Source: Chloroflexota bacterium
Lineage (GTDB): Bacteria; Chloroflexota; Chloroflexia; JAMDCE01
Length of the DNA stretch: 14,260 bases
Assembly (NCBI GenBank): GCA_023489135.1
Contig: JAMDCE010000659.1
Span: 1-14,260, forward strand
Direction: 5' to 3'
The notes below the pieces were generated by a model that was not told the origin of the DNA, did not search any database, and saw only the letters and a program-made list of their open reading frames with translations. Below are positions 6,985 through 13,969 of this stretch, in pieces. The translations under genes were made by a program, and so were the position numbers. Position 1 is the stretch's first letter. The number at the start of each line of letters is the position of its first letter.

Positions 6985-7632
6985 GTGATTATGTCCGAAC
7001 ACAGCAACTTTGAAAGAATCATCAGGCCGACCGGCCTCGTTCCAATGGTGATAGAGAGTACGGGGCGCGCCGAGAGGGCTTTCGACATTTACTCGTTGCT
7101 CCTCAAAGAGCGCATTATCTTCTTGGGAAGCCCGATTGACGACAACATCTCCAACTTGATTGTCGCCCAGCTTCTCTACCTCGATCGCGAGGACCCCGAC
7201 AAGGACATTAACCTGTATATCCATTCGCCTGGTGGAGTCATCACCGCCGGTCTGGCAATCTACGACACTATGCAATTGATCCGGCCGGACGTCTCCACCA
7301 TTTGCGTGGGTATGGCCGCCAGCATGGCTACTGTTTTGCTTTGCTCCGGCGCCAAGGGCAAGCGCTATGCTCTGCCCAATTCAACCATCCACATCCACCA
7401 GCCGCTGGGCGGAGTCCAGGGACAGGCTGTCGATATGGAGATCCAGGCCAAAGAGATTCTTCGCCTGCGACATCTGATCAACGACATCTTTGTGCGGCAC
7501 ACCGGACAGGACGAAGAGCGAATCATCCGTGACACGGATCGCAACTTCTACATGAACGCACAGCAGGCGGTCGATTACGGTATCGTCGACGAGATTCTGT
7601 CTCGCGACACTGGTAAGAAACAAGAGAGCTAA
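6985..7632 (+). CDS. clpP: ATP-dependent Clp protease proteolytic subunit ClpP
   Basis: A 215-residue ClpP, the tetradecameric serine protease that degrades substrates unfolded by ClpX. Nucleophile Ser113 (CVGMAASMA) and His138 ([10 protein letters not shown]) are in place. At the third triad position the segment [17 protein letters not shown] has Asn187 where E. coli and most ClpPs have Asp (DRD); the codon is AAC. The conserved [22 protein letters not shown] start and the SPGG segment (81-84) near the active site are present. There is little or no propeptide. The GTG at 6985 is placed five nucleotides after GAGGG; an in-frame ATG at 6991 would shorten it by two residues. It is followed after 38 nt by clpX. 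Confidence 0.97.
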   Translation: MIMSEHSNFERIIRPTGLVPMVIESTGRAERAFDIYSLLLKERIIFLGSPIDDNISNLIVAQLLYLDREDPDKDINLYIHSPGGVITAGLAIYDTMQLIRPDVSTICVGMAASMATVLLCSGAKGKRYALPNSTIHIHQPLGGVQGQAVDMEIQAKEILRLRHLINDIFVRHTGQDEERIIRDTDRNFYMNAQQAVDYGIVDEILSRDTGKKQES

Positions 7633-7670
7633 AGAGAGCATTAGCAACTGGGGAGGGAGGCACTCGCAAC

Positions 7671-8975
7671 ATGGCTGCGACAAGAGGATCAAGGGGGCAA
7701 TATCATTGTTCGTTTTGCGGCAAGGGGCAGGAGCAGGTTCGCAGGCTCATAGCTGGGCCCGGCGCGGTGTACATCTGTGATGAATGCGTAGATCTGTGCC
7801 GCGAGATCATCGATGAGGAGCACTCCCCAACTCCAAAAGCGAAGACCCCCCAGCACAAGATTCCCACGCCCAAGAGAATTCACGAGCTTCTCGGGCAGTA
7901 TGTGGTGGGGCAAGAACGAGCCAAGAAGGTTCTTTCCGTCGCCGTCTACAACCACTATAAGCGCGTCAACGCCGGCATGCAGATCGACGAAGTGGAGCTG
8001 CAGAAAAGCAACATCCTCCTTCTCGGGCCTACCGGCTGCGGCAAGACGCTGCTCGCCCAAACTCTGGCCAAGATACTGGACGTCCCCTTCTGCATCGCCG
8101 ACGCCACGGCCCTCACCGAGGCCGGGTACGTGGGCGAGGATGTGGAGAACATCCTGCTGCGTTTGATCCAGGCCGCAGACTTTGACCTCTCCAAGGCGGA
8201 GCGAGGCATCGTTTACATCGACGAGATCGACAAGATCGCCCGCAAGGGCGACAACCCGTCCATTACGAGGGACGTTTCCGGCGAGGGGGTGCAGCAGGCG
8301 CTCCTGAAGATCATCGAGGGAACCATAGCCAACGTGCCACCGCAAGGCGGACGCAAGCATCCGCACCAGGATTTCATCCAGCTCAACACCACCAATATCC
8401 TGTTCATCTGTGGGGGCGCCTTCGAGGGACTGGATCAGATAGTGGCGGACCGCGTGGGAGCCAAACGTTCTCTGGGATTCAGATCCAGCTCGCGCACTAA
8501 AGAGGAGGAGCAGGAAGAGTCGGCCAGAATGCTGCAGCAGGTGATCGGCGACGACCTGCTGAAATACGGACTCATTCCCGAGTTCGTGGGTCGGCTGCCG
8601 GTGGTGGTTAGCGTCGATCCTCTCGACCAGGACGCGCTGGTCAGGATACTGACCGAGCCGAAGAACGCCATCATCAAGCAATACGAGAAGTTCTTCGCCC
8701 TCGACAAAGTGGAGCTGGTATTCACGCAAGATGCCCTGGAGGCGGCGGCGCTTCAATCTATGAAGCTGAAAACCGGCGCGCGAGGACTGCGCACCATCGT
8801 CGAGGACGTCTTGCTCGACGTTATGTTCGATATACCTTCGAGGGGCGACATCAAAAAGTGCGTGGTAAACGCGGAGACGATTCTGAACAAGACACGGCCC
8901 ATACTAGTTACCCGTGCCGACCGGCCCGTCGAGAAAGAAGAAGCGGACGAGGCACTGAGAGACGAGTCGGCTTGA
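7671..8975 (+). CDS. clpX: ATP-dependent Clp protease ATP-binding subunit ClpX
   Basis: A 434-residue AAA+ unfoldase partnering ClpP. The N-terminal zinc-binding domain has C13-x2-C16 and C36-x2-C39. The AAA+ core has Walker A GPTGCGKT (119-126), pore loop GYVG (152-155), Walker B VYIDEIDK (181-188), sensor-1 [12 protein letters not shown] and sensor-2 GARGLR (369-374). The ClpP-docking loop position has SLGF (267-270) rather than the E. coli IGF, followed by a charged stretch RTKEEEQEE. The ATG at 7671 is preceded by GGGAGGGAGG about ten nucleotides upstream. It is the last gene of the tig-clpP-clpX unit and converges with the mog-like gene; only five bases separate the stops, with no terminator between. 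Confidence 0.98.
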   Translation: MAATRGSRGQYHCSFCGKGQEQVRRLIAGPGAVYICDECVDLCREIIDEEHSPTPKAKTPQHKIPTPKRIHELLGQYVVGQERAKKVLSVAVYNHYKRVNAGMQIDEVELQKSNILLLGPTGCGKTLLAQTLAKILDVPFCIADATALTEAGYVGEDVENILLRLIQAADFDLSKAERGIVYIDEIDKIARKGDNPSITRDVSGEGVQQALLKIIEGTIANVPPQGGRKHPHQDFIQLNTTNILFICGGAFEGLDQIVADRVGAKRSLGFRSSSRTKEEEQEESARMLQQVIGDDLLKYGLIPEFVGRLPVVVSVDPLDQDALVRILTEPKNAIIKQYEKFFALDKVELVFTQDALEAAALQSMKLKTGARGLRTIVEDVLLDVMFDIPSRGDIKKCVVNAETILNKTRPILVTRADRPVEKEEADEALRDESA

Positions 8976-8980
8976 TTGGT

Positions 8981-9469
8981 TTAGCCGTGATCGGTGGGCC
9001 GCGCCTGAAGAATCTCGATGGCGTGGCCTACTACCGGCAGAACGACCTCCAGCCCTTCGCGCACCGCCTTGGGACTGCCGGGCAGATTGACAATCAACGT
9101 ATGCGCTCGCGCGCCGGCTATCCCCCGTGACAGCATCGCGCGAGCGTTTTTCTTTCTGCCCTCTTCACGCATCGCCTCCGCCATTCCGGGCACCAGCCGA
9201 TCGACCACCGCCGCGGTGGCCTCGGGAGTGACATCCCGCGGACTGAGCCCGGTCCCACCGGTAGTCAGAATCAAGTCCAGGTGATCTTCGTCGGCCCAAC
9301 GGCAGAGGGTTTCACTTATCATCACTTGCTCATCAGGGATCACCTGATAAGCCTCAACCCTGGCTTCGGGAAGAGAGCGCAGAGCATCCTTGATCTCTTG
9401 TCCACTCTTGTCTTCCCTTTCCCCCGCAAAGCCTTTGTCACTGATTGTTAGGACACCAACCCTTATCAC
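8981..9469 (-). CDS. mog: MogA/MoaB-family molybdopterin adenylyltransferase
   Basis: A 162-residue protein of the MoaB/MogA family, which adenylylates molybdopterin before molybdenum insertion. It begins MIRVGVLTISDKGFAGERED, has TTGGTG at 69-74 and SPRDVTPEA at 76-84 (the family's GGTG...RDxTPEA active-site signature), and NLPGSPKAV at 128-136. The length is typical. Whether it acts as MogA or MoaB cannot be told from sequence alone. The GTG start at 9469 lies eight nucleotides after the pdtaR stop; a GGGAGGTGAG sits at the end of pdtaR about 14 nt upstream, so translation is probably coupled. It suggests the cell uses molybdenum or tungsten enzymes. It is the last gene of the pdtaS-pdtaR operon. 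Confidence 0.92.
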   Translation of the reverse strand: MIRVGVLTISDKGFAGEREDKSGQEIKDALRSLPEARVEAYQVIPDEQVMISETLCRWADEDHLDLILTTGGTGLSPRDVTPEATAAVVDRLVPGMAEAMREEGRKKNARAMLSRGIAGARAHTLIVNLPGSPKAVREGLEVVLPVVGHAIEILQARPTDHG

Positions 9470-9477
9470 GATTGCGT

Positions 9478-10068
9478 CTAGCTCACCTCCCGCTCCACTT
9501 CGTGGGCGAGCAGCACGGCCTCGGCGATCTCTTTCATCGACCGGCGAGTGTTCATAGATAGCTTCTGGATCTTGCGGAAAGCTTCGGCCTCTTTTAGCCC
9601 CTGGGTATCCATCAGAATCCCCTTGGCTCGCTCGACCAGCTTGCGCGTCTCCAGGGTCTCGCGAAGGTTGGTGGCCTCCTTCTCAAGGGCCCTAAACTCC
9701 TTGAAGCGCGCCAGCGCCACTTCCACCGCCGGCACCAGCTCGGCCTCGCGGAATGGCTTCACGATGTAGCCAACCACGCCGGCGTCCTTGGCACCCTCGA
9801 CCAGCTCCTGCTGACTGAAGGCGGTCAGGAGCAATACCGGAGCAATTCGTTCTTCCGTGAGCATCCTGGCGGCCGCGATACCATCCAAATCGGGCATCTT
9901 CACATCCATGATCACGAGATCGGGCTTCAGCTCGCGGGCCAGATTAACCGCGCTGATTCCGTCGCTAGCCTCGCCGACCACGTGATACCCCAATCCCGTG
10001 AGCATCTCTTTGAGATCCATCCGGATGATGGACTCATCGTCCGCAATGACGACCCTAGTTCGTGCCAA
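9478..10068 (-). CDS. pdtaR: PdtaR-like ANTAR-domain response regulator
   Basis: A 196-residue response regulator whose output is RNA binding rather than DNA binding. The receiver (1-120) has D10-D11, phosphoacceptor D55 (LVIMDVKMPDLDG), T82 and K104. A short coiled linker (about 121-142) leads to an ANTAR domain (about 135-192) with VERAKGILMDTQGLKEAEAFRKIQ and the MKEIAEAVL helix. ANTAR proteins bind paired hexaloop hairpins in leaders and prevent termination; the mycobacterial homologue PdtaR (Rv1626) is activated by PdtaS. The partner kinase is encoded just upstream, with a gap of 39 nt or so. The TTG start at 10068 follows AGGAGGAGG about ten nucleotides upstream, with a second GAAGGAG directly abutting it. 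Confidence 0.94.
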   Translation of the reverse strand: MARTRVVIADDESIIRMDLKEMLTGLGYHVVGEASDGISAVNLARELKPDLVIMDVKMPDLDGIAAARMLTEERIAPVLLLTAFSQQELVEGAKDAGVVGYIVKPFREAELVPAVEVALARFKEFRALEKEATNLRETLETRKLVERAKGILMDTQGLKEAEAFRKIQKLSMNTRRSMKEIAEAVLLAHEVEREVS

Positions 10069-10107
10069 CTCCTTCTGTCCTCCTCCTACCTAAATCAGCC
10101 ACCGGCT

Positions 10108-11622
10108 TCACTTTGACCTGACCTCGGCCCAGGGAATCCCTGTGCCGCGCCACAGCTTAGGAAAAGTGACCACCGCTCTAGCCCCACCCCCATTGATCAA
10201 CTCAAAGTTCCCTTTGAGGTCCTCCTTGACCAACGTCTGCACAATCTGCAAGCCCAAACTGGAACTGCCGCCGACCCTGAAGCCCTGACCCAGCCCTCGA
10301 CCGTTGTCGGCTATCTCCACTACCAGATCAGATCCCAGGTCCTGCAGTCTCACGACTACGCTTCCGTCGCTCCCCGCGGGGAAACCGTGCTCCACTGCGT
10401 TCTGCAGTAACTCGTTGACGATCAGCGCGCAGGAGGTAGCCTGCTGCGAAGGGAGGTAGACGTTCTGTCCTTCAAGACTGATGCGAATGCGCCTCTCAGA
10501 GTCCAGAACGCTCTGGGTGACTTCCTTTATAATCCGCTGACACAGCTCCTTGATGTCGATGATGCTCGACTCATCGTGAGATAGAAACTCGTGCACCACG
10601 GCGACGCTCAGAATTCGATTGACACTATGGCTGAGCATCTCTGAGGCCAGATCCGAATCGAGTCTGCGCGCCTGCAATCTGAGAAGGGAGGCAATCGTCT
10701 GCAGGTTGTTTTTCACCCTATGGTGAACTTCCCTTATCATCGCGGACTTGACCCGCAGCTCCTGTTCCTTCCTTCTCTCCTCGGTCACATCGTGGATGAC
10801 CAGCAGCACGCCTTCGATTTCCCGGTTCTTAGTGAGCAACCTGGATGGCCAGGACGTCGGCAAGGAAGATTGCCACGAAGACTTCAGCGACGGTATGAGC
10901 GGAATAGCCTTTCTAACCCAAGTCAGCGTCCCCTCTTCCACCAATTGTTCTGCACAGGTCCCCGTCTCCAAAGCGTGGAAGAAGAGGGACTCGTCCGAGT
11001 TGAGGTCTTTCAGACTGGAATTGACGAACGGACCCGTGTTTCCGAGCCTGCGGTACAGGTTCTCGGCGATGGTGCTTATATACAGTATATGACCCGTACT
11101 GTCAACGATCAAGGGAGCATCGTGCTGGCCCAGGGGACTGATGGCGTTGCCGGCCAGCAGTTGGCCCCGCAGCAGCATGTCGCGCAACTGCGCGATTGCC
11201 GCTCGAAACACCGCGCTCTTCTTGCGCAGCCGTTCAAGCTCCAAGTGGCTGATCTCGACCGAGAGTCCAGCAATAGCCCTGCCGCCGTTGAAGATCGGGA
11301 ACACGTCGTGAACCGCTTGCACTGTACCCGATACCGAGTGGCTGCGCCATCGCTCGTGCTTGCCTTCTGTCAGCGCGCGATGGATGGCCGGTTGCTCCGT
11401 CACGCCCACCAGAGTCCCCATCATCGGGTCCGGATGAAGAGACGGCACCAGCCTTGGTTTCGCTTCGGCCACCACCACTGCGCTACTACGCGTGCTGTCC
11501 AAGCAATAAGTCAGTAGATCAGCGCGCAGAAGGTCCGCCAAAAGGGGCATGTTCTGCTGGATATTGTCGAGGAAATCCTTGTCGGTCTCGCTCAGACCGA
11601 GATCCAGAAGCCTATCATCCAC
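10108..11622 (-). CDS. pdtaS: PdtaS-like HisKA_2 sensor histidine kinase
   Basis: A soluble histidine kinase of 504 residues from this start. An N-terminal GAF-like sensor (H_kinase_N type, LLADLLRADLLTYCL onward) is followed by a PAS-like domain (PLIVDSTGHILYISTIAENLY to LLVIHDVTEE). A HisKA_2 domain has IREVHHRVKNNLQTIASLLR (phosphoacceptor in the HH pair near residue 300). The HATPase domain has NELLQNAVEHGF, DNGRGLGQGF and SSLGLQIVQTL. There are no membrane segments, so it senses a cytoplasmic signal. Domain order and motifs match mycobacterial PdtaS (Rv3220c, about 500 residues). I chose the GTG at 11622 because a GAGG lies five nucleotides upstream and the codons before it look non-coding. 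The frame stays open to a TTG at 11712 (534 residues) that lacks a ribosome site. Confidence 0.9.
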   Translation of the reverse strand: MDDRLLDLGLSETDKDFLDNIQQNMPLLADLLRADLLTYCLDSTRSSAVVVAEAKPRLVPSLHPDPMMGTLVGVTEQPAIHRALTEGKHERWRSHSVSGTVQAVHDVFPIFNGGRAIAGLSVEISHLELERLRKKSAVFRAAIAQLRDMLLRGQLLAGNAISPLGQHDAPLIVDSTGHILYISTIAENLYRRLGNTGPFVNSSLKDLNSDESLFFHALETGTCAEQLVEEGTLTWVRKAIPLIPSLKSSWQSSLPTSWPSRLLTKNREIEGVLLVIHDVTEERRKEQELRVKSAMIREVHHRVKNNLQTIASLLRLQARRLDSDLASEMLSHSVNRILSVAVVHEFLSHDESSIIDIKELCQRIIKEVTQSVLDSERRIRISLEGQNVYLPSQQATSCALIVNELLQNAVEHGFPAGSDGSVVVRLQDLGSDLVVEIADNGRGLGQGFRVGGSSSLGLQIVQTLVKEDLKGNFELINGGGARAVVTFPKLWRGTGIPWAEVRSK

Positions 11623-11742
11623 GGTGTCCTCATTGACTATAACAACCCTCTGCGGGTAATCTCGCACTTCGGATTGACTCAATCGGATGCGGTACGCCGC
11701 TTCTAGATGCAAGATTGCTGGGGCCGTTGACTTCGCAGGCGC

Positions 11743-11784
11743 AAAAAAGACAACGACCAGGTCAGAGCCACCACCTAGTCGTTG
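11743..11784 (-). terminator. terminator-like hairpin in the pdtaS leader (candidate attenuator)
   Basis: Read on the minus strand, CAACGACTAGGT (11784-11773) pairs with ACCTGGTCGTTG (11762-11751) to give 12 base pairs with one G-U and a 10-nt loop. It is followed by TC and six Ts (11748-11743). This is a textbook intrinsic terminator, lying between the pdtaS promoter and the pdtaS start codon. Confidence 0.75.
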
Positions 11785-11787
11785 CGC

Positions 11788-11816
11788 ATTATAGCAAATC
11801 CGTTTTTCTTTGACAA
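11788..11816 (-). promoter_or_regulatory. promoter of pdtaS-pdtaR-mog
   Basis: On the minus strand a -35 TTGTCA (11816-11811), a 17-bp spacer and a perfect TATAAT (11793-11788), itself preceded by TG one base away (TGC-TATAAT), form a strong promoter. The predicted start is near 11781, just inside the 5' arm of the leader hairpin. Confidence 0.85.
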
Positions 11817-11820
11817 CTTA

Positions 11821-11849
11821 TTGACTCGCCCGGCTTTTTGTGTGACAAT
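11821..11849 (+). promoter_or_regulatory. promoter of the IMPase-family gene (leaderless candidate)
   Basis: TTGACT at 11821-11826, a 17-bp spacer and extended -10 TGT-GACAAT (GACAAT at 11844-11849). The -10 ends seven nucleotides before the ATG at 11857, which predicts an mRNA with almost no leader. It diverges from the pdtaS promoter, whose -35 lies just beside it. Confidence 0.6.
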
Positions 11850-11856
11850 TGCCCAC

Positions 11857-12654
11857 ATGCTTGACATCACAGCCGCCAGGGAACTGGCCATTCGGGCCGC
11901 GGAGATCGCGGGCAACATCGCCCTTGACAACTTCGACCGACCCAAGGATATCCGCTTCAAGAGTCGCGCCAACCCGGTCACGAACGTGGATCTCGAGGCC
12001 GAGAGGGCCATCGTCGACCTGGTTGTAGCTACCTTCCCTCAGCACAACATTCTCAGCGAGGAAGCTCAGGCCATCGATCGCGGGGATGAGTTCACCTGGG
12101 TAATAGACCCCCTCGACGGAACCATGAATTACTCGTCCGGCATCCCCATCTTCTGCGTTTCCATCGCTTTGGCCCGGCTTGATACTCCGATCCTCGGCGT
12201 CGTTTACGACCCGATTCGCAAGGAGACGTTCGTCGGCGTCGAGAACGGCGGCGCCTTCCTGAATGGCAAGGGAATACGCGTCGCTGAGAAGGAATCCCTG
12301 CAGCAGGCCAACATCGGGCTCGACCTCGGATATCAGGAAATAAGCCGTTCTAGAGGTTTGAACACCATGCTCAAGATCCGGCAGGACGTACAGGCATTTC
12401 GCCTGATCGGGTCCGCGGTTTTGGGCAGTTGTTACGCCGCCTGCGGCAGGTTCGACCTTTACTTCCACCCCTCCGTTTACGCCTGGGACCTGGCGGCCAG
12501 CACCATCATCGCCCGGGAGGCGGGCGCGGTGGTCACCGAGTTCTCCGGCGGTGCGGCCACGATCAAGAGTCATAACTTCATCATCGCCAACCCCACCCTC
12601 CACGCCCAGTTCCTCGCCCAAGCCGGACCGCATTTGACCCAGGAATACCCGTAG
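11857..12654 (+). CDS. inositol monophosphatase family protein
   Basis: A 265-residue Mg2+-dependent, Li+-sensitive-type phosphatase (IMPase/SuhB superfamily). Metal-binding motifs are SEEA (E68-E69), WVIDPLDGTMNY (D84, D87, with G88-T89) and AWDLAAS (W210, D211). The length is typical. Substrate may be inositol phosphate, or fructose-1,6-bisphosphate, NADP or histidinol phosphate in related members, and cannot be fixed from sequence. The ATG at 11857 is chosen because homologues start at this point (LDITAARELAIRAAEIAG) and because the region upstream in frame overlaps two promoters. No ribosome site is present, in line with a leaderless transcript. Confidence 0.93.
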   Translation: MLDITAARELAIRAAEIAGNIALDNFDRPKDIRFKSRANPVTNVDLEAERAIVDLVVATFPQHNILSEEAQAIDRGDEFTWVIDPLDGTMNYSSGIPIFCVSIALARLDTPILGVVYDPIRKETFVGVENGGAFLNGKGIRVAEKESLQQANIGLDLGYQEISRSRGLNTMLKIRQDVQAFRLIGSAVLGSCYAACGRFDLYFHPSVYAWDLAASTIIAREAGAVVTEFSGGAATIKSHNFIIANPTLHAQFLAQAGPHLTQEYP

Positions 12655-12699
12655 TTGTTTCGTAGGAAGAAAGTACCTCCCCAGATCCGTAACAAAGAC

Positions 12700-12752
12700 G
12701 GCGCTCCCCCGTTTCATAGGGCGAATACCAATACAGCGCACAGGGGAGGGCC
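12700..12752 (+). promoter_or_regulatory. possible ribosome-site-masking hairpin
   Basis: GGCGCTCCCC (12700-12709) can pair with GGGGAGGGCC (12743-12752) with a single mismatch. The second arm is the only good ribosome-binding sequence for the gene at 12761. A further CTCCCC at 12677-12682 could also pair with it. This could limit translation; it is a paper prediction only. Confidence 0.35.
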
Positions 12753-12760
12753 AAAACGCC

Positions 12761-13534
12761 ATGAAACTCATCGCAGGTCTACTGGGAACGAAAGCCACTG
12801 GACTTATCGGACCGATCTTGGCCGCAATCTTCGTTCTTGCGGTGTCGCAGGTGGGACTGGTCGGAGCGAGCCCCGACGATTCCCCACGGGTCCATCCATT
12901 CAGGTTCTTTGTGTCCGACAACACCCCCACCCCAACCGTGACGGTGACCCCCACCGTCACCGTCACGGCAACCATAACGCCCACCGCCACCCCAACGTCG
13001 ACAGCAACGGCGACCCCAACCGCAACTAACACGCCGACGCCGACCGCAACGTCAACGCTGACGCCCACGCCGACTTCCACCCCTACCCAGACGCCGACGG
13101 CAACACCAACCCCATCGGCGACATTGACCCCTGGTCTTTGGATAACAATCACCGTACCGATATCGCAGACGAGGCCGGGATGGGGATGGGGCGACAAGAA
13201 CCACGAGCACACCGGACCTCCGGGCCTGCTAAACCGGAACGCCGAGGACGACGATGACCTCGATAGTGACGACCTCGATGAAAGTCAAGAGAAGCAGAAG
13301 AAAGAGTGGAAAGAGAACGGACACCAAGACACTCCGCGACCTCCGCGCTCTTCCAATCCGTCGACCGACGTTCGCGTTTCCCCACCAGCGAGCGCCGGGA
13401 CTTCGCCGGAGCAAGGCCGAGGCAATGGGCCTCGCAAAGGCAAGGAGCGTTCAGAGCGGCGTAAAAAAGACAACGCGAGGAAAACACCTCGTCAGCCCCT
13501 AGGGGCGCGGTTTTCGCGCCCTTTTTCATTCTGA
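12761..13534 (+). CDS. secreted Thr/Pro-rich low-complexity protein
   Basis: A 257-residue protein of unknown function. A hydrophobic N-terminal stretch (about 13-35) ending VGLVGASPDD looks like a Sec signal peptide, with cleavage probably near residue 36. Residues 55-124 are an almost unbroken Thr/Pro (Val/Ala/Ser) repeat, the kind of extended linker common in exported Chloroflexota proteins and a likely O-glycosylation substrate. Then come PGWGWGDKNHEHTGPPG (139-155), an acidic run EDDDDLDSDDLDE (162-174) and a basic tail rich in Arg/Lys (about 218-245). The ribosome site GGGGAGGG lies about 11 nt before the ATG. The last codons run through an intrinsic terminator (13503-13526). The extreme C-terminus could be altered by a frameshift, since another frame ends at 13502. 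No enzyme motif is seen. Confidence 0.7.
   Translation: MKLIAGLLGTKATGLIGPILAAIFVLAVSQVGLVGASPDDSPRVHPFRFFVSDNTPTPTVTVTPTVTVTATITPTATPTSTATATPTATNTPTPTATSTLTPTPTSTPTQTPTATPTPSATLTPGLWITITVPISQTRPGWGWGDKNHEHTGPPGLLNRNAEDDDDLDSDDLDESQEKQKKEWKENGHQDTPRPPRSSNPSTDVRVSPPASAGTSPEQGRGNGPRKGKERSERRKKDNARKTPRQPLGARFSRPFSF
13503..13526 (+). terminator. intrinsic terminator overlapping the end of the Thr/Pro-rich gene
   Basis: The seven-pair stem GGGCGCG/CGCGCCC has a GTTTT loop and is followed by TTTTT at 13522-13526. It sits inside the last ten codons of the gene, with the stop at 13532-13534. Confidence 0.85.
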
Positions 13535-13577
13535 AAGCCGAGGAGTCGCTGACCCTGCACAAAATGCTTTCCATACC

Positions 13578-13607
13578 GGTAGAGCCGCGAGATCTCGCGG
13601 CTCTACC
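13578..13607. repeat. 30-bp perfect palindrome
   Basis: A perfect 30-bp inverted repeat (two 15-bp arms, no spacer) centred on AGATCT between 13592 and 13593 and beginning GGTAGAGCCGCG. No T-tract follows on either strand, so it is not a normal terminator. It could be a hairpin-type interspersed repeat (REP/MITE-like) or a binding site for a dimeric protein. It lies in the 180-bp gap after the Thr/Pro-rich gene; nothing else is recognised there. Confidence 0.85.
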
Positions 13608-13714
13608 AACCCTACCGCGGCCCTAACCCATTCAGAATTGTCCCCTCTTACTTTCACCGGCACATTTCTTGCACCCCTCGCTCATGGCTTTTCGGCTCAA
13701 AGGAGGCAGAAAGC

Positions 13715-13969
13715 ATGGGTGAACAGAAACCGGGTATTCCGACAGAACCGCCTGACGGCTGGTACACCGACGCTTGGAACGTGACCCTGGTAATCATTTT
13801 CACTCTGCTGCTGATTCTCCTGTTGATGTGGGTTTTCGGTATAGCTGTGATTGGCGCAACCCCATCCCCAGGAGTGAGCACCTCTCTGTCGCCTTCGCCT
13901 CAAAACCAGTGCAAAAACTTGATTGACGCTCTATCTCCTGCTATACTCATTGCCAGTACGTTGAGTTGA
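13715..13969 (+). CDS. small single-pass membrane protein, function unknown
   Basis: An 84-residue protein. About 22 hydrophilic, Pro-rich residues (MGEQKPGIPTEPPDGWYTDA) precede one strong membrane helix (about 23-48, TLVIIFTLLLILLLMWVFGIAVIG). A Ser/Pro-rich segment and a mildly hydrophobic C-terminus (70-83) follow. The ribosome site AAAGGAGG at 13699-13706, eight nucleotides before the ATG, is one of the best in the window and is the main reason to accept this gene. No family is recognised. It stands alone between a palindrome and a hairpin-rich gap. Confidence 0.75.
   Translation: MGEQKPGIPTEPPDGWYTDAWNVTLVIIFTLLLILLLMWVFGIAVIGATPSPGVSTSLSPSPQNQCKNLIDALSPAILIASTLS

Noticed and set aside
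7689..8756. 355-residue minus-strand open frame
   Set aside because: It is antisense to clpX, whose complete motif set leaves no doubt.
11763..11772. Loop of the pdtaS leader hairpin as an ANTAR hexaloop target
   Set aside because: The loop is ten bases and lacks the A1/G4 hexaloop pattern and the second paired hairpin, so direct ANTAR recognition is not supported by sequence.
12690..12760. Resemblance of GCGCACAGGG to part of a cyclic-di-GMP (GEMM) riboswitch
   Set aside because: The rest of the conserved GEMM core, including the CGCAAAGCC-like segment and tetraloop-receptor arrangement, is missing.
12923..13132. Short tandem-like repeats that could suggest a CRISPR or satellite array
   Set aside because: Units are irregular and in frame with Thr/Pro codons; there are no constant repeats with unique spacers.
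11818..13212. 464-residue minus-strand open frame rich in Val/Gly repeats
   Set aside because: It is antisense to the IMPase-family gene and the Thr/Pro repeat; the Val/Gly repeats are the reverse reading of Thr/Pro codons, and it has no ribosome site or family motif.
13149..13574. 141-residue minus-strand open frame with many Cys and Ser
   Set aside because: It crosses the terminator and the end of the Thr/Pro-rich gene, has no ribosome site or known family, and looks like composition-driven noise.
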